Part shown: one piece after another, positions 1 through 9,091 of the stretch
Position numbering within the stretch: the first letter of the stretch is position 1
Layout: each line of letters starts with the position of its first letter
DNA from: Arsenophonus sp052174475
GTDB lineage: Bacteria > Pseudomonadota > Gammaproteobacteria > Enterobacterales > Enterobacteriaceae
NCBI GenBank assembly: GCA_052174475.1
Contig: JBQMRO010000029.1
Span: 62,001 to 126,000, forward strand
Reading direction: 5' to 3'
DNA length: 64,000 bases
Notes under the pieces: model-generated
The model's database searches: none
What the model saw: the letters and a program-made list of their open reading frames with translations, nothing else
What the model was told of the DNA's origin: nothing
Made by a program: the position numbers and the translations under genes

Positions 1-95
1 AAACTTCATTGTAGTTTATGAAAGATTAGTTTAAAGTTAAACCTAAATTATTTAAAAACTATCTATTTTTCAGAACCTGAAAGTTAGTTAATAGG
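1..95 (+). mobile_element. IS481-family fossil, 3' end, cut by window edge
   Basis: The first bases translate, with frameshifts, as the C-terminus of an IS481-type transposase: a K-T-S-L stretch, then KDWFKVKPKLFKN-like residues. The same stretch is readable in the copies at 33715-34585 and 60840-61475. Only the tail lies in the window. It is interrupted by stops and cannot be functional. Confidence 0.55.
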
Positions 96-344
96 ATTAG
101 TGCAATACTTAGTTAAGTATTAGAGTTTTTTTTGTTGTTAATTAACCAGCTTAAGTTATTAATATTTATAAGTTTAGTTTGGTGTAATTTATAATTAATT
201 GCCCCGTATCTGATGATTAATAATATAGATAACCTGAACAAATGATCAATAGACACTGTCTGTAAGTTAATTAGTTAATGCTTATCATAAACAATATAAC
301 TAGATGGTTATAGACTATCTAGTTTTTTATTAAATTAATTTTAA
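96..344. other. AT-rich stretch with a terminator-like hairpin, no gene seen
   Basis: I see no coding sequence here. At about 300-323 there is an inverted repeat (ACTAGAT ... ATCTAGT) followed on the plus strand by a run of T. It lies just beyond the end of the dead frdD, where the frd operon terminator would be. However, the T-run favours termination of plus-strand transcripts, so its role is uncertain. Confidence 0.4.
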
Positions 345-710
345 TTATGGTTTGATGATAACAATCAAACCTACCATACTAATAGTAATATATAGCAGCC
401 AATAAAAATCTATTTACCAGCTTGAATTGCTATTTTTAGATCATTCATCTCATGATGAAGTCATGTAATTTACAAAAATAGGTTAATAATCATTAATAGA
501 AAAATATAGCTAAATAAAGGTTTAGTAAAATACTGTATGGAATGTGTTTTCATAATTAAATATTTCTTGTTAGGAATTTATATAGAGCAATTAAAATTGC
601 TAACAAAAGTATAATAACTAGAGAAACATTGACCCCATGTACAACCAGAGCCAAATACAATAATCTATAAAAATAGGTTTATCAGAATGTTTCTTAGGAT
701 GATTTATAAT
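345..710 (-). pseudogene. frdD: frdD fossil, fumarate reductase anchor subunit D
   Basis: Reading the minus strand in shifting frames gives the hallmarks of FrdD, the second membrane anchor of quinol:fumarate reductase. There is an N-terminal INHPKKHSDKPIF (E. coli has INPNPKRSDEPVF). A hydrophobic HGVNVSLVIILLLAILIAL segment follows, then LHHEMNDLKIAIQAGK (E. coli MHHAMHDLKIHVPAGK) and a short hydrophobic end stopping near 345. At least two frameshifts and several stops separate these pieces. It starts overlapping the end of the frdC fossil, as in an intact frdABCD operon. No functional product is possible. Confidence 0.85.
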
Positions 711-1061
711 TGTTATCCTTAAATAATCTTATCGCTACAGATAAGACAATAATTGTTACTAGAAAAGTTGTACCTAGAGTAATTTTATAATCGTTTCTTG
801 AGTTTAAGCCAAGTTTTTGTATGAAATAAAGTTTCTATTAAAGTGTAAACATTAATTAATAAACAATTGGATTGTATAGTAAGTAATATAGTTAGACCAA
901 CCTTTCCTTCTGTTCTTAACAGAAGGAAGCTATAAAGGATGACTAAACTAAATTTAAGAGACGGCAGGTTGCTTCTAGCATAATATAAAGCAATAAGATC
1001 TAATCTGTTGCCATTAATTTAATGGCATTTTGCGTACATATAGCTTATGTTTTATTGTTAT
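694..1061 (-). pseudogene. frdC: frdC fossil, fumarate reductase anchor subunit C
   Basis: Immediately downstream of frdB, the minus strand encodes pieces of FrdC in different frames: YVRKMPLN near the start, IMLEATC, a SNPIV-like stretch, then TLIETLFHTKTWLKL (E. coli LAAALLHTKTWFEL). A final hydrophobic GTTFLVTIIVLSVAIRLF segment runs to a stop at 694. Multiple frameshifts and stops break the frame. FrdC with FrdD normally holds FrdAB on the inner membrane and forms the quinol site. An inverted repeat (TTCCTTCTGTT/AACAGAAGGAA) near 904-931 is part of the decayed coding sequence. Confidence 0.87.
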
Positions 1062-1070
1062 TTTTCTTCT

Positions 1071-1805
1071 TTATCTTAGTTTTAGCATATTGATAATGAA
1101 ATCTTTTGCACTTTCAGCTTTCCCTTGTTGAATTGCAGCGGAAGGATTAACATGTTTAGGGCATACTTCAGAACAGTAACCGATAAATGTACAGCTCCAT
1201 ACACCATTAACGCTATTTAGTAAAGGCATTCGTTTTTTTTTGCCTTTATCACGATTATCAAGATTATAACGTTCTGCAAGTGTAATTGCAGCAGGACCAA
1301 TAAACTCTGGATTAAGGCCAAATTGAGGGCAAGCTGCATAACAAAGGCCACAATTAATACAGCCTGAGAATTGATGATATTTAGCCATTTGACTAGGTGT
1401 TTGTTTATTAGGACCATCGCTAACTTTACGATTATTACCTATAATATAAGGTTTAATAGCTTCAAGACTCTTAATAAGATGAGTTATATCTACCACTAAA
1501 TCTCTTTCGATAGGAAAGTTTTCTAATGCTTCTACTTTTAAACCATTAGTATAGTTCCATAAAAAAGTTTTGCAGGCTAATTTAGGTACCTTGTTAGCCA
1601 TCATACCGCAAGAGCCGCATATCGCCATACGACAAGACCAGCGGTATGAGAGGTCAGGTGATAAGTGATCTTTAATATAATTAAGAGCATCTAGCAAAGA
1701 GGTTTGTTCATCATAAGGAACTTTATAAGTAACAAAATAAGGAGCATTATTAGTTTCAGGATTATAGCGCATGATCTCCATTTTCAGTTTTTTTAACTTA
1801 TTCAT
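1071..1805 (-). CDS. frdB: Fumarate reductase iron-sulfur subunit FrdB
   Basis: 244 residues, the same length as E. coli FrdB, and collinear throughout. All eleven cluster cysteines are present: C58, C63, C66 and C78 for the [2Fe-2S] cluster; C149, C152, C155 with C215 for [4Fe-4S]; C159, C205 and C211 for [3Fe-4S]. The protein passes electrons from the quinol site in FrdCD to FrdA. Its ATG overlaps the frdA stop by 4 bp, so the two are translationally coupled. Downstream frdC and frdD are dead. The gene contains a run of nine A (1233-1241 as T on the plus strand, residues K189-K191), a likely slippage site, yet the frame is intact. Confidence 0.97.
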   Translation of the reverse strand: MNKLKKLKMEIMRYNPETNNAPYFVTYKVPYDEQTSLLDALNYIKDHLSPDLSYRWSCRMAICGSCGMMANKVPKLACKTFLWNYTNGLKVEALENFPIERDLVVDITHLIKSLEAIKPYIIGNNRKVSDGPNKQTPSQMAKYHQFSGCINCGLCYAACPQFGLNPEFIGPAAITLAERYNLDNRDKGKKKRMPLLNSVNGVWSCTFIGYCSEVCPKHVNPSAAIQQGKAESAKDFIINMLKLR

Positions 1806-3598
1806 TCGTCTTGCACCTTTTTTGCTTGCTCTTGTACTGTTGCTTCACCACCATAAACACGTTTAGCTGGTGATAATTTGGTAATTTTTACATCACTATA
1901 AGCTATGTGCGGGGCACCACCTTGTGAGTTATAAAAAGCAAGAGAATGTTTTAAGAAATTAACATCATCACGTTCGGTGCAGCTTTTATCCAGACGTTGA
2001 TGGGCGCCACGAGATTCTTTGCGATAGAAAGCCGAGTAAACCATACATTCCGCTACATCTAGACTAAATCCCAATTCAATAGTATAGAAAAGTTCAGTAT
2101 TAAAAACGCTGCTATGATCTGTAATTTCAATATGTTTAAAGCGTTCTTTAAGTTCAGCTATTTTATTCATAGTTTTTTTCATTAATTCAGGTGTACGATA
2201 TATTCCACAACCTTCCTCCATTGCTATCCCCATTTCATCACGGATGTTAGCTAAACTCTCTTTACCTTTTTGGTTTATCAGTTTATTTAAATTAGTTTCA
2301 ATTTCAGATGCTTTTAATTCAATGGTGTTATTATTTCCTGAGGAGGATTCAGTAGCATATTTACCTGCCTCTATACCAGCTAATCGACCAAAAACGATTA
2401 ATTCTGATAAAGAATTAGAACCAAGACGGTTTGCTCCATGTAATCCAACCGATGAACATTCACCCACAGCAAACAAACCTTTTATTGATGTTTCACATTT
2501 ATGATCTGTTTCAATTCCCCCCATTGTATAATGGGCAGTTGGGCGAACAGGAATTAAATCAGTAACTGGATCGACGCCAACATAAGATTTAGCTAATTCA
2601 CAAATAAATGGCAGGCATTCATGTAGTTTTTCTGCCCCAAGATGACGTAAATCGAGATACACGACATCACCACGATATGATTTTATTGTTCGGCCTGCAC
2701 GCCACTCATGCCAAAAAGCTTGGGAAAGCTTATCTCGTGGTCCTAATTCCATATATTTATTTTCTGGTTTACCTATTGGTACTTCTGGCCCTAAACCATA
2801 ATCTTGTAGATAACGATAGCCGTCTTTATTGATGAGTATTCCTCCTTCACCTCTACATCCTTCAGTTATAAGTATCCCAGAGCCTGGCAAACAAGTTGGA
2901 TGGTATTGAACAAATTCCATATCACGTAATGGAATGCCATGTCGTAATACCATCCCCATACCGTCACCGGTAACAATTCCAGCGTTAGTGTTATAACGGT
3001 AAATACGGCTCGCTCCGCCGGTAGCCATAATAACAGCATTTGCCCTAATTTGAATATGAATGCCCTCCATCATATGGATAGCGACAAGGCCATGTGCTCT
3101 TCCTTCATCAACAAGAATATCTAACACAAAATGTTCATCAAATCGCTGGATTTGTGGGTATTTTAGTGAGGTTTGAAATAAAGTATGTAACATATGGAAA
3201 CCTGTTTTATCAGCAGCAAACCAAGTGCGCTCGATTTTCATTCCTCCAAAGCGACGTACTTTCACGGTACCATCTCTTTTACGACTCCATGGGCATCCCC
3301 ATAATTCTAATTGTGTCATTTCGGTTGGGCAATGGTTTACAAAATATTCAACTACATTTTGTTCACATAACCAATCTCCTCCTAAAACTGTATCATTAAA
3401 GTGATAATCATAGGTATCATGGAATTGAGTAATTGCTGCTGCACCACCTTCTGCAGCAACAGTGTGACTACGCATGGGATAAACTTTTGAAACTAAAGCA
3501 ATTTTTATATGTGGATTAGTTTCAGCAGCAGCGATTGCTGCCCTTAAACCAGCTCCACCAGCTCCTATTATAACTAAATCAGTCTTAAAGGTTTGCAC
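1802..3598 (-). CDS. frdA: Fumarate reductase flavoprotein subunit FrdA
   Basis: Catalytic subunit reducing fumarate to succinate. It has an N-terminal dinucleotide-binding GAGGAG motif and the SHTVAAEGG motif whose histidine (residue 45) carries covalent FAD. Substrate-site motifs such as RPTAHYTMGG and GLHGANRLGSNSL are also present. The GTG at 3598 gives MQTF..., matching the E. coli start and about 598 residues (E. coli 602), with GGAG nine bases upstream. An in-frame ATG at 3613 would add five residues but lacks a ribosome-binding site. It is first in the frdAB remnant of frdABCD. Full-length FrdA next to fossil anchor genes is odd. Confidence 0.96.
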   Translation of the reverse strand: MQTFKTDLVIIGAGGAGLRAAIAAAETNPHIKIALVSKVYPMRSHTVAAEGGAAAITQFHDTYDYHFNDTVLGGDWLCEQNVVEYFVNHCPTEMTQLELWGCPWSRKRDGTVKVRRFGGMKIERTWFAADKTGFHMLHTLFQTSLKYPQIQRFDEHFVLDILVDEGRAHGLVAIHMMEGIHIQIRANAVIMATGGASRIYRYNTNAGIVTGDGMGMVLRHGIPLRDMEFVQYHPTCLPGSGILITEGCRGEGGILINKDGYRYLQDYGLGPEVPIGKPENKYMELGPRDKLSQAFWHEWRAGRTIKSYRGDVVYLDLRHLGAEKLHECLPFICELAKSYVGVDPVTDLIPVRPTAHYTMGGIETDHKCETSIKGLFAVGECSSVGLHGANRLGSNSLSELIVFGRLAGIEAGKYATESSSGNNNTIELKASEIETNLNKLINQKGKESLANIRDEMGIAMEEGCGIYRTPELMKKTMNKIAELKERFKHIEITDHSSVFNTELFYTIELGFSLDVAECMVYSAFYRKESRGAHQRLDKSCTERDDVNFLKHSLAFYNSQGGAPHIAYSDVKITKLSPAKRVYGGEATVQEQAKKVQDE

Positions 3599-3736
3599 AC
3601 TACGCTTCTCCATTATTAATTAAAATAAACAGCATGTTGTTATATCATTGTTATTTAATTATGATTTGTTATTAACAGAGATTTGATTCAGGTGAAAGCA
3701 AAAGCTAATGAGTTTTTAAAATTAGCTATTTTAATC

Positions 3737-5132
3737 GAGTTATTAGCAAATCTAGTGCAATGTGCTCTGTCAGAGCAGCTACATTTCCACTCTGATGCTT
3801 CGTACATCTATTCTCTATCCTTAAATTTAATGTTGTTTAACCCACACAAAGTCAGTAAGTAAAATATCTTGAAGCCGGTTCTCCAAGCTTTATATGAGCA
3901 GACGAAAGTAACTTAAATACTATAAAATAATTCCTTTCCTCGAGCCATAGCGCTTTGATATCGGCTTCATAGCCTTACACTGTCCCACAAAAACCGATTT
4001 AATCGGATTCGTTATTCTTATTTACGACCAGTGCGCTTACGAAAAGACATGAACCCCAGCTAATTTTTCTCGCTTCTCTCTTTTTCTTAATCTTCTTCAT
4101 CTCTGCATAAGTACACTGAAAACTTTTCCAACAAAACATAAAATGTTTTATTAGGGGCATCACGACTATCTTCTGGCTAAATCTCCCGCAACTAAATTAA
4201 CTTTTGGTTAGATGCTTTTGTGGAATGAAGTTAGCGGATTAGTTTTTCATACCCAACAACATTGTTATTTGGTGCTCCAGGAATATTTTCCATTGCATTT
4301 AAAAAATCAAGAGCACCATCTTCAGTAACAACCCTAAAAATACGATTAATCTGAGCATTCGCAGAGTATTGAGAAGTTATGTATAGTTTTCTTCTGACTC
4401 TTGATAATGACCTTCAATCCTAATCAACTCCTTGGATCCATACACCTCAGGCATTAATAATCTATCAGGTAAAAGCAATCAGTTGCCTGATAGGACCGCA
4501 TATACCATCTGTAAAGAAATAAACATAGCAGTATCGTTTAAATCACGCAGCCGCTATTCCCTGTGTTCTTCAAGCCATTGCTATTTCAGTCTATTGATGG
4601 TACTTGAAGCATACAGACTATGTGTTTTGCTAATAAGCGCTCGCAGAGCTTCATGAAATTACTAGTGAATATTCGTAGAGCAGTCATTGGTAGTAATTCT
4701 TCGTCATTTTTATATACTTTAGATAAAGCGGTAGCAAAAAGCTTTTGAAGCATATTTGCTGTCGATGCGTAATCCCATTGAACTTAGGTAATTCAATCTC
4801 AACATCGCCAATAGCAATTTATATGGGTAGTTATGATAAATATCTGTTATGAACGTCGGCATGATCTGCAAACAAAGTGTTGTTCAGCTTGTTGCCGTAA
4901 CATAATTTAGATCTCACCGCTCAACAACGGTTCTTATCACCTATCTGGAATTCACCATTATGATGATGAGTTCATGCAATAGGATAAGAGGTAATATTTG
5001 GCTTTACAGAATCTCTAGGCAGACTATTCATAGTATATAATCTCTCTGTTATTAAAATCAAACCACAAAATTAATCAACAGGAGATACGCTACCATCTCA
5101 AAAATTGCATACACTAAAAATGAGTATAGCTC
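3737..5132 (-). mobile_element. IS256-family element, full length but decayed
   Basis: About 1.4 kb bounded by related ends: outer GAGTTAT with an inner CTAGTGTATG-like motif at both sides. The minus strand reads, through many stops, as an IS256-type transposase. Its C-terminal signature IQFKDGE-stop is recognisable in sister copies, and the middle KTANVLA / ANKAIDIFV region is shared. This is the best-bounded copy and serves as the reference for the others. It lies about 140 bp upstream of frdA, where E. coli has the divergent epmA. Confidence 0.8.
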
Positions 5133-5139
5133 CGTTAAT

Positions 5140-5457
5140 TAATAAAGCTCTTAATATTTTTTTCTTGATAAATTTTTAATAAAGTATCACCTTGCAGCGA
5201 TGAAGAAGGTTAAGAAAAAGCGAGAAGAATAACTAATATTCTATGCCTTCATCTCAGGGTTCTGAGTGTTAATAAGAACGACTAATTCAATTGAATTAGC
5301 TTTTGCGACAGTGAGAATATGAAGCTAATGCGCGAATCGTTGTGGCTTAAAAAATCTTTTCCAATGCTATCTGATCTGCTCTAACGTCTGACTAGAATAG
5401 CTGAACTAGCTAAAGTGATTTATTATCTTGCTGGAACCTTGGTGTTGAACAGCACAT
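5140..5457 (+). mobile_element. IS256-family fragment, 3' part
   Basis: Begins in the NKALNIF-like part of the transposase (compare ANKAIDIFV in the copies at 36450 and 9092) and runs through a SVNKNDXF-like segment. It stops short of the terminal repeat. It lies tail-to-tail against the full minus-strand copy that ends at 5132. Confidence 0.6.
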
Positions 5458-5479
5458 AAATTAAAAATAAAAAACATGC

Positions 5480-6042
5480 TCACGAAGCGCATCTATTGCG
5501 AATCGTAACATGACCGCATATAGTAGATTTACTAATAATTCTAAATTTTAAAGTAACCGTATTCTTGGCATCCATTTTTTTAGTGTTTTTTACGTTCTTG
5601 CAGGTTATTTCGTTTTGATATTTTTTATTTAGATCTAGATCTAAATCTAGATCTATTGTAATTTTTTTCGATATGCCAATAAAGAATCCACCATCATCAA
5701 TGGACAGATTTTCACTATAAATTTCACCCTCGATTCTGCCATTTTTTTGAATTTCGATTAATGTTGATTCAACACGACCATAAATTTTTCCATAGATAAT
5801 TGATTTTTTTGCTAAAATAGTACCTGTTACTACGCCAGTTTTTGTTACAATAACTGTATTTTCTTTACATAAAATATTGCCGATATATTTACCATTAATA
5901 AGTATATCTGCATCTGAGATAACATCACCAATGAAACATTGGTTTCATAGCATATAATGGTTTTCTTGTCAATTTTATTTTCAAGATTATTTTCTGTTCT
6001 TTTTTTGATTTCTGTGCTTTTAATTTTCCATTTTTTAAACAA
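5480..6042 (-). pseudogene. Bactofilin (CcmA-like) gene with one frameshift
   Basis: Bactofilins are small polymer-forming cytoskeletal proteins with a right-handed beta-helix. The minus strand starts at TTG (6042) after AGGAG with 7-base spacing, giving MFKKWKIKSTEIKKRTENN. Near 5940 the frame shifts, and reading continues as IGDVISDADILINGKYIG and GVVTGTILAKKSIIYGKIYG, then GRIEGEIYSENLSIDDGGFF. These are the repeated G-x-I/V strands typical of the family. It then runs through a DLDLDLDL stretch encoded by repeated AGATCT units (about 5632-5658) to a TGA at 5480. Length 563 nt is not a multiple of three, consistent with a single indel. Proteus has a bactofilin, CcmA, affecting cell curvature. 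Either a recent pseudogene or a sequence error. Confidence 0.72.
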
Positions 6043-6208
6043 AATTTTTCTCCTAAAACAATAGGTAATTAGTACTTTATAGACTAATCTTTTGCTAAAG
6101 CAAACCCAAAAATCTAGCATCATACATGATGATAGGAAAATACCATATAATAATTACTATATTAATTAATTAGATATAGCCACCTCCTTCAATCAGGGAG
6201 TGTTCATT

Positions 6209-6235
6209 AACTCTGCATTTAATGCAGAGTTTTTG
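6209..6235 (+). terminator. Rho-independent terminator-like hairpin
   Basis: Perfect stem AACTCTGCATT / AATGCAGAGTT followed at once by a T-run on the plus strand. No intact plus-strand gene precedes it, so it probably outlived the gene it served. Confidence 0.6.
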
Positions 6236-6590
6236 ATAAGTAAAAATTTTTTGTTAATTCCATGATAATTTTATGTGATTAATCATCTCCTTTAATTTAA
6301 AGGGATATTAGTAAAAATATTTTTTTGTTAATTTATCCTTAATCTATATATGTCACGTAAATTGATTTTTAAATAATTACTTTTTATGCCCGTAATATAT
6401 AATAATGATTATTTTTAAGAGAAAATAAATGGCATTTTTGCTTACTATTATAGAATAGCTAAATTGCAACAAAATTCTTTTTTATATTAGTTCTTTTAGA
6501 ATATTACAAAGTATCTTTGATTAGAAACGTTAACTTTTTAATAAAATTTTATATTTTTTAAAAAATTATTATATTTTTAATGAAGTTAAT

Positions 6591-6629
6591 GTTTTAATGT
6601 TTTAATGTTTTAATGTTTTAATGTTTTAA
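6591..6629. repeat. 8-bp tandem repeat, about 4.9 copies
   Basis: Unit GTTTTAAT repeated four times, then seven bases of a fifth copy. It lies in non-coding DNA just upstream of an IS256 fossil. Confidence 0.9.
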
Positions 6630-6674
6630 ATATAATCCGTTACTATGTTAATAACAATATAAGCGTTTTTGTTG

Positions 6675-7884
6675 TAGTTATGCTTATTTCTGGTATATGT
6701 GGTTTCGGAGACAATAGATACCATCATTGAGATTGAGCTCAATGATATACTGAATGGCGCTTTGTTGATAAGCATCCTGCTGTCATCTGTGATGATTAGT
6801 TTTCACAGTAGCCATATAAGACTGATATAGGCGATATTAATATTAAAGTGTCTAAAGTCAGAGAATTCACGGCGGCAACAGAATACGCTTCAACAGAATG
6901 TTGAAGTCAGGTTATCTAAAACCTACAAAAAATATCAAAGAGTTGCTACCATTGCATGCAATGCAATGTGCACCAATAATTTTTATGAAGCGCTCTTGTG
7001 GTGATTATTAGTGAAAGTACATGATCTTCTTCTAAAACCATTACCAGATTGAAATATCGATTTCTTTAAGAGCATCGATAAAAGCTAGCTCTGTGATTTA
7101 ATCGATACTCCTAACGTTTATTTTGGTCCGATGACATATACCGTGCTGTTAGTAACGGTAATTGCCTTTACCTACTGCTCATTATTGGAGGTGCTGCATG
7201 GATGTAAGGAGTTGGTTATGGTTAAAGATGCTTATCAAGAGTAAGAAGCGAACTGAACAAATTTCTCGACGAGACCTGCAAGCAAGTGACTTAACTGTAT
7301 TTCCTATGCCTTAGGAACAGGGACGCGGCGCTTAGTTTTTTAGAATGCAATAACAAAGATATTCCCGGACATACAACACTACCGATGATTGTGTACATAA
7401 GACAGATAATGTGTTAGTTTCACTCATAAAAGACGCAATAGAAAGTTAAGGTTGAGCTACAGGAGTTATATTTCTAGAAGAGTCTCTCGATGCTGCTAAT
7501 AAACATTATTTAATGTTTTTTACAAGGTTTTCAGCGTATAATCTACTGATTAGGAAGTTAAAGAAAAGTCGAAAAGAACGCTAACATTCTAGGACTTCTT
7601 ATCAGCACACTTGGCGTAAATAGGAATGAGGAATCGCGATTGAATCAAGTTTTCTAACAGTGAAGGTATAAAAAGCCGACGTGTAAAGCACTGTAGTTCA
7701 AAAACAATCCTTTAATGCTATTTAAAATTCTTTGTCTTCTTAAAAAAGCTGGGAACCGGTTAAGGATATTGACCTGTTTGATCTTGATGGTAAATAAAAT
7801 TCAATTTAAGGATAACGAACAGATTCACAAAGTATTAGAGTGAAAGATAGTTAGACTGGTATACCCTAGATTTGCTAGTAATTC
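6675..7884 (+). mobile_element. IS256-family fossil, nearly full length
   Basis: Starts with a TAGTTAT ... TTTCTGG ... GTTTCGGAGA end and finishes with an AGATTTGCTAGTAA end, matching the reference copy's termini. The internal translation contains the IPP/LKRTK, KTADNV and VLALLL region in several frames. It is slightly shorter than the reference (about 1.2 kb), with many stops. Confidence 0.75.
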
Positions 7885-8004
7885 CTTTTATTTTACCGAT
7901 GTAATGAATTTGATAAATTTTATTTAAAAAATTTTGGTTTTAAATTATATTAAAAGTGACTAATTGTAAATTACTTTAATTACTTTTTTTGATGTTTAAT
8001 GATT

Positions 8005-8772
8005 TTAATTATCTTGTAATTTACACTGATAATCTTGAATCGCACCAATTGAACCAAAATTGAAATCAAGCAATTTAAACCGTGTTGTCAATAAAATAAA
8101 TTCATTTTTTTGTGTGCTTGGTATCATCGCTAAGCCGTAATAAGAAATATCATCATCCTGCTCTACAGCATATTTTTTTAGATAAATAAACGGTGATATT
8201 TTATTTATATAAAATGCAGGAATTTTAATAGCAAGGTATTGATGACTATTAATTCTATCCTTTAAGGGTTGCCAGCTAGTAGTTATGGTATCTTCATTTT
8301 CTTTTATTATTTGATATACTTCAGGTTTTAAGCAGGCTAAATGAATATGCAATTGATCTTGTGTACGACCATATTTTGAATTTATAGCGAGGGAAAGAAA
8401 TTTCTCATTGATGGGTTTGCTAGCTGATTTAATAAATAGCGCTCGATTTTGCCATGCTAAGATGAAATAATTTTCTGTATTTTTTTGTTGCAAAAGAGGA
8501 CTTTCAATGCCTGAGATTTTATCTAACGGCAGTAATAAGTTATGTAATGGTCCTTTTATATCTTTAAATATTACATATAAACGTTTTTGATTAACTTTAA
8601 TACAAGGTAGTTGTAAATTGCCATTTTTAAACTCAGGGATACATTGCTGATTAATAGTTTGCCATAATTTATCACTATTTATTTTAAAATAGGTATAATA
8701 GGTATAATAAGCTAATATAGATAATAGTAAGGGAAAAAATATCATGAGTACTAATTTAATACTTTTTTTCAT
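8005..8772 (-). CDS. cdh: CDP-diacylglycerol diphosphatase Cdh
   Basis: 255 residues, close to E. coli Cdh, which hydrolyses CDP-diacylglycerol to phosphatidate and CMP at the inner membrane. An N-terminal membrane anchor spans about residues 5-27. The family core is clear: a GPLHNLLLP stretch (74-82), GIESPLL (88-94), and the HIT-like motif RTQDQLHIHLAC (136-147) with H142 and H144. A C-terminal SYYGLAMIP and a final IQDYQC follow, as in E. coli. It stands alone between IS256 fossils, so no operon context remains. The frame is clean over its whole length. Confidence 0.9.
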   Translation of the reverse strand: MKKSIKLVLMIFFPLLLSILAYYTYYTYFKINSDKLWQTINQQCIPEFKNGNLQLPCIKVNQKRLYVIFKDIKGPLHNLLLPLDKISGIESPLLQQKNTENYFILAWQNRALFIKSASKPINEKFLSLAINSKYGRTQDQLHIHLACLKPEVYQIIKENEDTITTSWQPLKDRINSHQYLAIKIPAFYINKISPFIYLKKYAVEQDDDISYYGLAMIPSTQKNEFILLTTRFKLLDFNFGSIGAIQDYQCKLQDN

Positions 8773-8956
8773 AAAAAATCCTTTTAAAAATTTTTTTTGA
8801 AAACATTAGGGTAATTAATTTAGAAGTTATCAGTGTTTTTACTTATTTAGTATAATAAATATGTAAATTTATTCTATCTATTTGTTGATTTATTGTTATT
8901 AAATATATGATAAAAAATATCATTTTAATGAATAGTTTGCATTTTGCTTATTTTAA

Positions 8957-9091
8957 ACGTTATTACTAAATCTGGTCACGATCAGGCTGGTTTCGCTCTC
9001 TTGCTTTGATGCTTCATAAATCTATTCTCCATCCTTAATTAGATATTATTTACTAACAATGTGAACAAGAAGGTCAAATTTCATTCTTTTA
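8957..9091 (-). mobile_element. IS256-family fragment, 3' terminus
   Basis: About 135 bp matching the 3' end of the family (GCTTCATAAATCTATTCTCC on the plus strand). It is joined directly to the 5' end of the plus-strand copy at 9092. Confidence 0.6.

Larger units (their letters stand above)
6043..6674. other. AT-rich stretch without a recognisable gene
   Basis: Nothing coding is visible. It holds the terminator-like palindrome and the 8-bp tandem repeat listed separately, and otherwise long A/T runs. Confidence 0.6.

Noticed and set aside
5632..5658. AGATCT tandem as a possible CRISPR or regulatory array
   Set aside because: It is in frame within the bactofilin gene and encodes an Asp-Leu run; there are no spacers.
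5845..6123. Separate 92-residue protein upstream of the bactofilin frame
   Set aside because: It is the N-terminal part of the bactofilin gene read through the frameshift into a wrong frame, with extra upstream codons before the TTG start.
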